Source: Palaemon carinicauda (taxonomy: Eukaryota > Arthropoda > Malacostraca > Decapoda > Palaemonidae). From it: 64,000 bases of DNA. This document shows, in pieces, positions 11,501 through 20,566 of this stretch. Under the pieces are notes generated by a model. That model was not told the origin of the DNA and did no database searches. It was given only the letters and a program-made list of their open reading frames with translations. A program made the translations under genes and the position numbers. The stretch spans positions 93,970,404 through 94,034,403 of the forward strand of contig NC_090728.1 in assembly GCF_036898095.1 (NCBI RefSeq), given 5' to 3'. Every line of letters begins with the position of its first letter. Positions within the stretch are counted from its first letter, which is position 1.

Positions 11501-11868
11501 AGGGGGGGGAAGGGCATTGCTCTTCATCCCAACTGGCAATGTGAGTGCTGCGTGTGCCAATGTTTATTCCTGCTTTGAGAGAACTATCGACAACTAACCT
11601 CTTCTGGTATAAGACCGACCACAGGTAAAAGATGTAAACACCCATGTAGTGTATCCAGACACAGCCCTAGTGCTATATGGTGTGCTGATGTTTCTTCCTG
11701 CTATGGAACAGATTATCATTACTCGATAATAAAAAGGGAGATTCCTTGTACTACATACCTTCCCACAGGGAGGGAAATGGTATAAATTAAGCATACGCAA
11801 AACCTATCAAATGGTCCTCCTGAGCGTCTTCGATGATGTCTTCTACCTGTTTCTCTATATGTAATATT
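11501..11868. other. No gene seen; left flank of DIRS-I
   Basis: Unique-looking sequence up to the left end of the intact DIRS element. No coding frame or repeat could be supported. Confidence 0.5.
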
Positions 11869-12220
11869 TTTGGGCTCAAGCCATGTCGTCCTGATGGAAG
11901 TTCCTATAGGGTAGCTTCCTAGGGTATATTACAACTACGGCGATATTCCCAGAGAATTTACCTTAAGGTACCCAGAATTCTAACTCCTGGAGCGAATATC
12001 CCTAATGAAAGTACCAGGGATATCGCGAAATATCAGAGGACGTATTCTTGACACGCCACATGGCAATCTGCACCCCGAACAGAGATAACACTTCGAAGGG
12101 GTCAATTGGCAAGAAAACGAAAAAGAGAAAGAAAAAAAGGAGAGCCGTTCGCAAGGCTCTCTCTTCTCCCGTTTCGTAAGCGTGCATTGCGCCGATTCTA
12201 GCGCCATCTGTATTCCTTTT
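11869..12220 (+). repeat. DIRS-I left inverted terminal repeat
   Basis: 11881-12220 is the reverse complement of 20178-20517 with very few changes. Both arms contain the segment from CCATGTCGTCCTGATGG to GCGCCATCTGTATTCC. The first ~12 bases (TTTGGGCTCAAG) are unique to this end. Confidence 0.92.
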
Positions 12221-14267
12221 TGCGTAGCTTAACAACTCGGTGTTTTTTCCTGTGTTTCTCGCAAAATCTTGGATTTAATCGATTTATTATGCTTTCTCCA
12301 ACTTCGTCTGCCTCTGATAAGTTGAGTATTATTTCTTTTAAGTATAAATGTAGGCTCTTGGTAATTTTTAAAGTGATTAATAGTAATAATCTTGTTACAA
12401 GAGCCGTTGCCTACCGGAGGCGTCCTGGACGCTGTCGCTCGCTAGGTATGAGTTTTAGTTAGCCAGAGCGACGTTCCCGGCTGTTTTGCTTTAATAATTT
12501 TAGCTGTTTAGCGTTACATAGGATTTCCTTTTTCGTGCTTTTAGTATTATTTGTTTTGGCGAAGTTTTCGCCAATTCTGGCCTACGCTAGACCATGTAGC
12601 CTAGTCCTTAGGCCCTAGTACTTTCCTGCATGATTTTTGGATTTCCGAGTGTTTTTAAAATTTCATTGAAGCTTTAGGCAGTTTTATACATTTAAGATTA
12701 TATTGATTATTTCCAAGATAGTATACGAGTGAGTTTCGGTGATTTAGGTAATCGATTCTCTTGGTGCCTAGGCTAAGTTGCCTATGGAGCCTTAGTATAC
12801 TTTCTCATACTCCCCGGTTGCTTTCTTTTCCTCGGAGAAGGTATGCAATCCCTTACCCTCTGTTTAAGCCTTGGGCTTAACCCTAGTGGTTTATCTGAAT
12901 TAACTTTCGATACAACTATATTGGGGTGTTACTGTACCTTCCTGTTCCAGTAAGTCTGGCTTCAGAGAGGGGCAGAACATCAGAGTTTTTAGTCTGAGTC
13001 TGTGTTTGCCTGGCTTGGGGTAGAGTCTCCCTCGCAAGTCTGACGCAGACATAGGAGGCTTAGCCTCCTTAGGTCACTGCCGAAGGTTTCTGTACGAGAT
13101 GATTCCTTCTTTTGTGATCTAGCAGACTAGTCCTTGTTGCTGTTCTCGGTGGGAGGATAAGATCCTTTCCCTGGGAGTAGCAACACCTTCCTTGCTTTGG
13201 TTCAGTGGGGGTTGGCAAGTATTGCTGGCCTCCCTCCTTGGATCTCCCTTAGGCTAAGATGAGTTTTCTTGGCTGCGGGTGATTCTTTACTAAAGTAAGG
13301 TTGGTAGGACCCTCTTTGTCCCTTCCCCCTCTATCTCTGTAATGGCCTAGCCGTTACAGTACTGTACGTCATTCTACATCTGGACCTAGTATAGGTTAGG
13401 ATGTGGAATTGACTCAGTCCCTTGCCGGCCGGCAAAGGTCTTCTGCTTTGAGTGCTGCCCGGACCTCCCTTGGTCCCTCATCCATGTCTGTCTGTAGAGC
13501 CAGACGGCATTGGTCAGGAAGCCTGAATTAGATTCTCCCCTTCCTTATATGCACTCTTTCGGATTGCCGGGCTTGGAGGTAGTATACACTCTTATCCTGG
13601 CATCCATTCTGTTTTCTTCTAGTGCTGTACCCGACCCGGCTGCCGGCCTATGAGGCCGGCAGCCGGGCAGTCGAAGTTCTCTGGTTCTTTTGCTGCTGGC
13701 CGGCATCGGTTGTTTACCTTTGCCGGCCGGCTATTGTCAAGCCCTTGTCTGCCGGTCGCTATGAGCGGTGGCCGGCAGCCGGGTGCTACCTTGTGTAGTT
13801 GCCAGCCGGCAGTCATTGCCGGCCGACATTGGCTGTTGCCGGCCGGCACATGCATTTGAACCAGCGTTCTGCCGCCTTATAGCTGTTAAGTAGTATACTT
13901 TAAAGCTAGTTATGGTGTGTGCCGGCCGGCGCATTACCTTCTATACTGTACCAGTATTCCTCAGTATAGCATATACTGTAGGAAGAAAACTATAGTATAG
14001 TATTGGTACAACACTGTGTTTTCTAACACTTTTGTGTTGTCTTGCACAGCCCTTTGGTGTTGCCTTACAGATAAGAAAGTGAGTTCTTTCTTGTCTATTA
14101 TCCGGTATTTTAAAATCATATCTTAGGTGTGAGCTCCACCTGTTTCCTCTGGAAATTTTTCATTGGTTACTCTAGGACAGATTAACCATACGATTTTATT
14201 ATCTGGAAGGCTGCAACAATTGGTTGTGCGGGAAACACAAGTGTGTGTCTTTCCTTTCTGATTTGTT
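12221..14267 (+). promoter_or_regulatory. DIRS-I 2-kb leader with palindromic GCCGGC cluster
   Basis: Untranslated stretch between the left terminal repeat and the Gag ATG; no long frame. From about 13420 to 13935 it holds many copies of GCCGGC, several as the longer palindrome TGCCGGCCGGCA. This contrasts with the A+T-rich surroundings and could fold into multiple hairpins in the RNA. An ATG at about 12290 opens only a short frame. Promoter position is unknown. Confidence 0.6.
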
Positions 14268-16292
14268 ATGCTAAACTGTGCATATCCAGTGATACGTAGT
14301 TCACTTGATACTCATGGAAATTTCTTCTCTTTACAGGAGGACCATCCGAAGTGCGGAAGTGTTTTCTGCAACGTCCGCAGTAAGAACTTCTGCGGACATG
14401 AGTTATGTAGGAGGCACGCAGCATGCGCTGTCTCCAAGGGTGATCTCCGGTATTGGGACCCTCAGGTATGTACCGTGTGCTCTAACCTGATTACTAAGGC
14501 TTTGGATTCCCCTAGGACGGCGGAATCAAGGGATATAGCAAGGGAGAAGCTTCGTACCTGGGTAAGGGGCTTCCAGAAGAACACCTTAGGACCTTATCTT
14601 CCAAGTGAGAAGATGAGGGCTTACCTTTTCCCTAGGGCATCAGCTGATGCAGTGATTCCCCAGCCTCAAGAGGAGATCCCCCAAGTTCAGATCCAGGTGG
14701 ATACTGAAGTCGCGGTCGCCTTGCAAGACATCCAGTTGGACGACAGGATGTCAGACGTGTCCGAGCGTCTGGAGGAAGACCTCCTGGCAGAGGGCCAGGA
14801 TGAAGATCAAGCCCCACACATTGTAGAGGAAGAGGCCGGCGAGGTGTCGGCTGCTCCGGTTCAGATCCCTGAACCTATTCCCTCAACATCGTCCGCTCTC
14901 CCAGTAGAGCTGGGACAGGCCCTCTCCTCCATTGTTGGAATGATCCAACAAATGCAGAAGGAGAATAATGAGAAGGCGGCTGCAATGGAACTGCAGATGC
15001 AGAAGCTTGCAGCATCACGTGGGCCCCAGAAAAGGCTCAATGTGAAAGACCTTCCATTGTGCTCAGATGCTAACCCGTGGAGATATGCTGAGCACATGCC
15101 GATGACGATTGGAAAGATCGTCATGTCGGATAAGTTGGGTTCAGTTCCCCTAGAGGAGGTGGAATTCTGGCCCAGCAAAGGGTCATATCTGGACTGTTAT
15201 GTCCGGTTGAGGAAGGAACCAGCTTCAAAGGAGGAGACAGAGCCGAAGGAGGTCATAGTGATGGACCATGCTAAGGCTCAAGCTTTGCTTTCATCTTCGA
15301 TGAAAGAGAGGGGCTTCACGAACTCAAAGGTAGCTGCATTGAGTAAGAAGCTCCCTTCCTTTGTGTCTTCTCCTGCTAAAGCCTTCCCCTTTTTGCAGAA
15401 AGGGTTTGCGGCTGTATTAAAAGCAGTCGAGGCTGGCAAGCCTTGCCCCTCCTTGGAGGAGTGTAAACCCTTGTCGCTGGCCCTACCTATGGACCGCAAG
15501 GACTGGAAGGACGTCCATCTTACCTTCTCTGTCGGGAAGTTGGAGGCTGATACTGCCGGACGTCAGTTCGGTGAGAACCTCCCTAAGCTGTCTGACTTTC
15601 TTTTGCGGAGAGAGCTCGAGACAAAAGAAAGACTGGCTGCCTCAATGTCTCTTCAGACCACTCTTGAGACGATGGCAAGTGACCCCAAGGTCCATGAAAT
15701 GTTCACGGTAGTGGCCAAGACTCATCTGGCCACAGTGACGAAGGATCTTTACAGCTTCGTCAGGGCGAGGAGAGCTTGTAGGGATTTTGTGTTCACCTCG
15801 GCTACGGTGAGGCACGAGCCAAGGAAACTAATCTCCTCCAACATTTGGGGCAAACACCTTTTCCCTAGCGAATCGGTCAAAGAAGTTGTTGATAAGGCCG
15901 CCACGGAGAATAGAAACCTTCTCCAGAAGTGGGGCCTGTCTATCAAGAGAAAGTCTTCCCCAAATGAGGGTCCCCAACCAAAGAGGAAGACTAAGAGGAC
16001 TAGGCTACCGTCTCGGCCAGCCAAGCCATTTAGACAGCAACAGCAACAGCAATTGCCGATGCCTTCAGTGCCCCAGATGGTGGCACAAACCCCGACCACA
16101 TTCCAGTGGGTACCCCAGGCCGTGTCGACACAGTCCCCGGCATTCAACCCAACGTTCGAAGGGCAGTCAACTTCCTTTCGAGCAAAGCCTAGAGGAGCAG
16201 CCAGAGGCTCGTCTAGGCGCCCCTCAAGGGGAAGGGGATTCAGGGGTGGTCGCGGTCAGGGAGGCAAGACCTCAGGACAGCAGTCCAAGTGA
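14268..16292 (+). CDS. DIRS-I ORF1, Gag-like protein, 674 aa
   Basis: Putative nucleocapsid/Gag of the element, expected to bind its RNA in cytoplasmic particles. Residues about 28-70 are Cys/His-rich (HPKCGSVFC, then FCGHELCRRHAACAV, then VCTVC), a likely zinc-binding region comparable to the CPxCxGxxC motif of the other families here. Residues about 140-215 are acidic and Pro-rich. A conserved core runs from about 300 to 560 and matches the 47070-47945 frame of DIRS-A1. The tail is basic with a poly-Gln run and an RGG-like end (RGAARGSSRRPSRGRGFRGG). No stop or frameshift. A TTTCTTCTCTTTACAG/GAG stretch at 14321-14337 looks like a splice acceptor, so the true N-terminus may be encoded upstream. 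Stop overlaps the start region of ORF2 (TGA-G-ATG). Confidence 0.85.
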   Translation: MLNCAYPVIRSSLDTHGNFFSLQEDHPKCGSVFCNVRSKNFCGHELCRRHAACAVSKGDLRYWDPQVCTVCSNLITKALDSPRTAESRDIAREKLRTWVRGFQKNTLGPYLPSEKMRAYLFPRASADAVIPQPQEEIPQVQIQVDTEVAVALQDIQLDDRMSDVSERLEEDLLAEGQDEDQAPHIVEEEAGEVSAAPVQIPEPIPSTSSALPVELGQALSSIVGMIQQMQKENNEKAAAMELQMQKLAASRGPQKRLNVKDLPLCSDANPWRYAEHMPMTIGKIVMSDKLGSVPLEEVEFWPSKGSYLDCYVRLRKEPASKEETEPKEVIVMDHAKAQALLSSSMKERGFTNSKVAALSKKLPSFVSSPAKAFPFLQKGFAAVLKAVEAGKPCPSLEECKPLSLALPMDRKDWKDVHLTFSVGKLEADTAGRQFGENLPKLSDFLLRRELETKERLAASMSLQTTLETMASDPKVHEMFTVVAKTHLATVTKDLYSFVRARRACRDFVFTSATVRHEPRKLISSNIWGKHLFPSESVKEVVDKAATENRNLLQKWGLSIKRKSSPNEGPQPKRKTKRTRLPSRPAKPFRQQQQQQLPMPSVPQMVAQTPTTFQWVPQAVSTQSPAFNPTFEGQSTSFRAKPRGAARGSSRRPSRGRGFRGGRGQGGKTSGQQSK

Positions 16293-16293
16293 G

Positions 16294-18132
16294 ATGATAC
16301 CGGTAGGAGGGAGACTTCAAAGTTTTCGGGATCGGTGGACCTTCGATCCCTGGGCCCACAGCCTACTCAAGAATGGACTGGGCTGGAGCTGGTACAGCAC
16401 TCCACCCCCGTGCCCTCGGTTTTTCCAACACTCTACCCCCGTTCTGGAGGAGTACATCCAAGAACTGTTGGAGAAAAAAGTGATCCGAAGGGTGAAGTCC
16501 ATCAAATTCCAAGGGAGGCTGTTTTGTGTTCCCAAGAAAGACTCGGTAAAACTCAGAGTCATTCTGGACTTGTCGCCACTCAACAAGTTCATAGTGAACT
16601 GCAAGTTCAAGATGCTAACACTGCAACACATAAGGACCTTACTGCCCAAGAGGGCATATACCGTCTCCATAGACTTGTCAGACGCCTATTGGCACGTTCC
16701 AATCAACCGTCGACTCTCCCCCTACCTAGGGTTCAAGCTACAACGAAGACTATACGCCTTCAGAGCCATGCCCTTCGGGCTAAATATAGCTCCAAGGATC
16801 TTCACGAAGCTTGCGAGCGTAGCACTCAAACAATTACGCCTAAAGGGAATTCAGGTGGTAGCCTACCTGGATGACTGGCTGGTGTGGGCAGCATCCAAGA
16901 CAGAATGCTTGCAAGCTTCCCTGCAGGTGATCCAGTTCCTAGAGTATCTAGGCTTCAAGATCAACAGAAAAAAGTCTCGACTTTCTCCATCTCAAAAGTT
17001 CCAGTGGTTGGGAATCCACTGGGACCTAATGTCACACCAATTCTCCATCCCGGCGAAGAAAAGGAAGGAGATAGCTGGTTCTGTCAAGAGACTTCTAGAT
17101 TCCGAAAGGATATCAAGAAACGAACAGGAGAGAGTACTGGGTTCTCTCCAGTTTGCTTCGGTAACAGACCCGGTGCTAAGAGCACAGCTAAAGGATGCAA
17201 CCGGAGTTTGGAGAAGTTATGCATCAAACGCGCGAAGAGATCTGAGAAGACCAGTTCCGCTTCGTCTACGTACTCTTCTCAGGCCTTGGTCCCAAGCCAG
17301 ACATCTAAAGAAGTCGGTACTTCTTCAGCCACCTCCCCCGTCGGTGACGATTCACACAGACGCCTCGAAGGAGGGGTGGGGAGGTCACTCTCATCGGAAA
17401 AAGGCCCAAGGGACTTGGTCCAATCTATTCAAGACCTTTCACATAAACTTTCTAGAAGCTATGGCAGTGCTCCTTACCTTAAAGAAAGTCTCCCCGCGTC
17501 ACTCGATCCACATAAGGTTGGTGCTGGACAGCGAGGTAGTTGTGAGATGCTTGAATCGACAAGGATCAAGGTCGCCACCTCTCAACCAGGTGATGTTGGC
17601 CATCTTCCGATTGGCGGAAAAGAAGAAGTGGTACCTGTCGGCAGTTCACCTTCAAGGAGTCCGCAATGTGACAGCGGACGCTCTATCCAGGTTCACACCA
17701 ATAGAGTCGGAATGGTCCCTAGACGCAGGATCGTTCTCCTTCATCTTGACTCAAGTCCCAGAACTGCAGATAGACCTCTTTGCGACGAAAGACAACAAGA
17801 AGTTGCCCCTGTACGTGTCCCCGTACGAGGACCCCTTAGCGGAAGCAGTGGACGCGATGTCCCTCGACTGGAACAGATGGTCCAGGATTTATCTGTTCCC
17901 TCCTCACAACCTTCTGTTGAGGGTCCTCAACAAATTGAGATCCTTCAAGGGGGTAGCGGCAATAGTGGCCCACAAGTGGCCGAACAGCGTGTGGTTCCCC
18001 CTGGCATTGGAACTACGGTTGAAGTTTCTACCGCTACCAGATCCAGTTCTGACCCAGCGAGTCCAGAAGTCGACTGTCTGCGCTTCATTACAGAAAACCC
18101 GGACCCTGCAGCTCATGATTTTCTCTCCCTAG
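16294..18132 (+). CDS. DIRS-I ORF2, reverse transcriptase-RNase H, 612 aa
   Basis: Start chosen at ATG 16294, one base after the Gag stop. The frame is open upstream to 15886 but that part overlaps Gag in another frame. RT domain about residues 45-270: LRVILDLSPLNKF, the first catalytic Asp in VSIDLSDAYWHVPI (about D127), AMPFGLNIAPRIF, and YLDDWLVW (D193-D194). RNase H about 345-480: Asp in VTIHTDASKEGWGG (about D356), Glu in NFLEAMAV (about E388), LVLDSEVVV and NVTADALSRF. The C-terminal 130 residues (QIDLFATKDNKKLPLYVSPY, YLFPPHNLL) match the extension found after RNase H in DIRS elements, described as methyltransferase-like. All catalytic residues are present. It would copy the element RNA to DNA. 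Confidence 0.93.
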   Translation: MIPVGGRLQSFRDRWTFDPWAHSLLKNGLGWSWYSTPPPCPRFFQHSTPVLEEYIQELLEKKVIRRVKSIKFQGRLFCVPKKDSVKLRVILDLSPLNKFIVNCKFKMLTLQHIRTLLPKRAYTVSIDLSDAYWHVPINRRLSPYLGFKLQRRLYAFRAMPFGLNIAPRIFTKLASVALKQLRLKGIQVVAYLDDWLVWAASKTECLQASLQVIQFLEYLGFKINRKKSRLSPSQKFQWLGIHWDLMSHQFSIPAKKRKEIAGSVKRLLDSERISRNEQERVLGSLQFASVTDPVLRAQLKDATGVWRSYASNARRDLRRPVPLRLRTLLRPWSQARHLKKSVLLQPPPPSVTIHTDASKEGWGGHSHRKKAQGTWSNLFKTFHINFLEAMAVLLTLKKVSPRHSIHIRLVLDSEVVVRCLNRQGSRSPPLNQVMLAIFRLAEKKKWYLSAVHLQGVRNVTADALSRFTPIESEWSLDAGSFSFILTQVPELQIDLFATKDNKKLPLYVSPYEDPLAEAVDAMSLDWNRWSRIYLFPPHNLLLRVLNKLRSFKGVAAIVAHKWPNSVWFPLALELRLKFLPLPDPVLTQRVQKSTVCASLQKTRTLQLMIFSP

Positions 18133-19094
18133 AGGTGAGAAAGCGTTTCGGGATTTCGAAAGCCAGCATAGACTTCCTAGAGGAATATAAGTGCAAATCT
18201 ACTAGAAGGCAATATGAGTCATCTTGGAGAAAATGGGTGGCCTTTGTCAATGCAAAGAATCCGCAGGAGATCTCGGCGGACTTCTGCTTATCTTTCTTCA
18301 TCCACCTCCATGGTCAAGGGTTGGCAGCTAACACGATTTCAACGTGTAAGTCTGCTTTGACAAGACCCATTCTATATGCCTTCCAGGTCGACCTAGCTAA
18401 CGAGATCTTTAATAAAGTTCCGAAAGCCTGCGCTAGGCTCAGACCTTCAGCACCTCCAAAGCCCATTTCATGGTCTTTAGATAAAGTTCTTCATTTCGCT
18501 TCTCTGTTGAACAATGAGGAGTGTGCGTTAAAGGATTTGACCCAAAAAGTTATTTTCCTATTTGCACTCGCGTCCGGGGCCAGGGTTAGTGAGATTGTAG
18601 CCCTCTCGAGAGAAGAAGGTCGTGTTCAGTTCCTGGATGGGGGAGAACTGAACCTGTTTCCGGATCCTACGTTTCTCGCCAAGAATGAGTTACCCACCAA
18701 CAGGTGGGGTCCCTGGAGAATCTGCCCTCTGAAAGAAGATGCATCTCTATGTCCAGTAGAATGCCTAAAGGTCTATCTTCGTAGAACTTCAGACTTCAAG
18801 GGTGGTCAACTATTCAGGGGAGAAACATCAGGCTCAAATTTATCACTGAAACAACTCAGGGCGAAAATCACATATTTTATTCGCAGAGCGGATCCTGACA
18901 GTACACCCGCAGGTCACGATCCGAGGAAAGTTGCCTCATCCTTAAATTTCTTTAATTGTATGGATTTTGAACATCTTCGTTCATACACTGGCTGGAAGTC
19001 TTCCAGAGTGTTCTTTCGCCACTATGCGAAGCAAGTGGAGCAACTAAAGAGATCTGTGGTAGCAGTGGGTTGCGTCATTAACCCTGCTGTTTAA
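18066..19094 (+). CDS. DIRS-I ORF3, tyrosine recombinase
   Basis: Integrates the circular cDNA by site-specific-type recombination. The homologous part begins near 18066; the frame is open back to 16884, but that part lies opposite RT and is taken as a chance overlap. N-terminal core-binding-like region: STRRQYESSWRKWVAFV, then LAANTISTCKSAL. Catalytic residues: Arg in ASGARVSEIVAL (codon near 18582), His and Arg in GHDPRKVAS (H at 18915, R at 18924), Trp in TGWKSSRVFF, and Tyr in FFRHYAKQ (19023). The frame is -1 relative to ORF2 and overlaps its last ~65 nt, with no good internal ATG nearby. Expression by frameshift or splicing is therefore likely but not shown. No disabling change is seen. 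Confidence 0.9.
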   Translation, partial: EVDCLRFITENPDPAAHDFLSLEVRKRFGISKASIDFLEEYKCKSTRRQYESSWRKWVAFVNAKNPQEISADFCLSFFIHLHGQGLAANTISTCKSALTRPILYAFQVDLANEIFNKVPKACARLRPSAPPKPISWSLDKVLHFASLLNNEECALKDLTQKVIFLFALASGARVSEIVALSREEGRVQFLDGGELNLFPDPTFLAKNELPTNRWGPWRICPLKEDASLCPVECLKVYLRRTSDFKGGQLFRGETSGSNLSLKQLRAKITYFIRRADPDSTPAGHDPRKVASSLNFFNCMDFEHLRSYTGWKSSRVFFRHYAKQVEQLKRSVVAVGCVINPAV

Positions 19095-19999
19095 CTCTGC
19101 GAGGAACAGTGGTTTTAATTGGGACGATTAATTCCAGCGTGAGTGTGTAGTTACATACTGTGCTACAAACTAAGTGAGGGCACCGAGTTGCCCACGTTGA
19201 CTGTTCCACTTCCAAAGGTGAACCTGGCATAAATGCAGACATGTGTGCCGAGCGTTTCTAACGCTAATGTGACTGATTAGTAATACAGACTTTTATGACT
19301 TTGATACCTCGGTATGTTAAAAGTGGCACTAATGTTTTTCTTTCAGATAAACAAGTTTCTGTTTACTATCATACTTATGCTTAAAGTTTTGGTTATCCTC
19401 CTCTTATATATATATATATATAATTGTTGTTAACCTGTCTATTTATTGTCTGTCAATAAACTTGTTCTTGAGAACCTTGCGTCTCCTTCACCTGTGTCAA
19501 TTTATTGGTATAATTGAGCATTCATTCTATGTATATTTATCTGGGATAATTCTAATAGATTGTTCCTTTATGCAAGCTAATGTTGCATTGGTTTATGCTT
19601 TCCCTTAGCGGGAGGACTCCATCCCATAAGGGGACGGTGGCGGATTTACAAGTTTCCTCCTATGCGGATATAAACCTTTGTCCAATACAAGTATTGAGTG
19701 GAGAACTGGTCGATATTTCATATTGACGCAGTGGTTCTTTACAAACTATGCTTTACTTAATATAGGGTGAGACCACTATATTGGCTTGCCTGGTATTCAT
19801 ACATAGGTATATGTACTCTTCGAGACTTTTCCAGAGTCTAGTAGGACTCTTCCCTGTAGGGGGCAGGAAGCTCTAACATGGTTTATGGTTAGTTGAAAAG
19901 ATGTATAACGGTAACATCTTAGGTCTCTAGGTCTAGTCGACCGGGGAAATACCTCTGGGGAGTACGGCACGTTCTGAGAATCCACAGATACAGTAATGC
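19095..19999 (+). other. DIRS-I 3' untranslated region
   Basis: No frame of note. Contains a short (TA)n at about 19405-19421 and the polyadenylation signal at 19455. It leads into the internal complementary region at 20000. Confidence 0.6.
19455..19460 (+). terminator. Candidate polyadenylation signal AATAAA
   Basis: AATAAA in CTGTCAATAAACTTG, followed within 30 bases by T/GT-rich sequence, 360 bp after the recombinase stop. Plausible 3' end for an mRNA, but a genome-length DIRS transcript would need to read further. Confidence 0.35.
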
Positions 20000-20104
20000 T
20001 CTGGTATACTTCCATCAGGGCGACATGGCTTGAGCCCAAAAAACGGATTTTGAGCGAAGTGAAAAATCTATTTTTGGGTGAGATGGCCATGTCGTCCTAA
20101 TGGA
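20000..20104 (+). repeat. DIRS-I internal complementary region (circle-junction copy)
   Basis: The first half (CTTCCATCAGGGCGACATGG to CTTGAGCCCAAA) is the reverse complement of the left extremity at 11869-11905. The second half (AAACGGATTTTGAGCGAAGT onward to CCATGTCGTCC) is the reverse complement of the right extremity at 20515-20566. The two halves meet in a run of six A. This is the arrangement known from DIRS1, where the region templates completion of both ends. Confidence 0.92.
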
Positions 20105-20177
20105 CCCGCCCTTCCCTTTCTATGAAAGGGCTGTAGGACCCCTCCCTACATACAGTATCTGTAGCACCTCGTGTATC

Positions 20178-20566
20178 GCTACAAGGAATACAGATGGCGC
20201 CAGAATCGGCGCAATGCACGCTTACGAAACGGGAGAAGAGAGAGCCTTGCGAACGGCTCTCCTTTTTTTCTTTCTCGTTTTCGTTTCCTTGCCAATTGAC
20301 CCCTTCGAAGTGTTATCTCTGTTCGGGGTGCAGATTGCCATGTGGCGTGTCAAGAATACGTCCTCTGATATTTCGCGATATCCCTGGTACTTTCATTAGG
20401 GATATTCGCTCCAGGAGTTAGAATTCTGGGTACCTTAAGGTAAATTCTCTGGGAATATCGCCGTAGTTGTAATATACCCTAGGAAGCTACCCTATAGGAA
20501 CTTCCATCAGGACGACATGGCCATCTCACCCAAAAATAGATTTTTCGCTTCGCTCAAAATCCGTTT
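20178..20566 (+). repeat. DIRS-I right inverted terminal repeat with 3' extension
   Basis: Inverted partner of 11881-12220. It then extends about 50 bp (CATCTCACCCAAAAATAGAT to CAAAATCCGTTT) with no counterpart at the left end, as in other DIRS1-like elements. Confidence 0.92.

Larger units (their letters stand above)
11869..20566 (+). mobile_element. DIRS-I: complete DIRS1-like retrotransposon, ~8.7 kb
   Basis: All DIRS1 hallmarks are visible. There are inverted terminal repeats of about 340 bp (11881-12220 and 20178-20517), extremities that differ beyond CCATGTCGTCCTGATGG, and an internal complementary region at 20000-20104. Gag (14268-16292), RT-RNase H (16294-18132) and tyrosine recombinase (to 19094) are open with catalytic residues present. 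Left boundary near 11869 (TTTGGGCTCAAG), right near 20566 (CAAAATCCGTTT). Established DIRS biology: cDNA becomes a circle that the recombinase integrates, without target-site duplication. The intact state of all three frames suggests recent activity. It is antisense to the minus-strand host gene. Confidence 0.93.

Noticed and set aside
16884..18060. First ~390 codons of the long recombinase-frame ORF
   Set aside because: They lie opposite the RT-RNase H coding sequence in another frame and show no recombinase similarity; taken as chance openness. Only the part from about 18066 is annotated.
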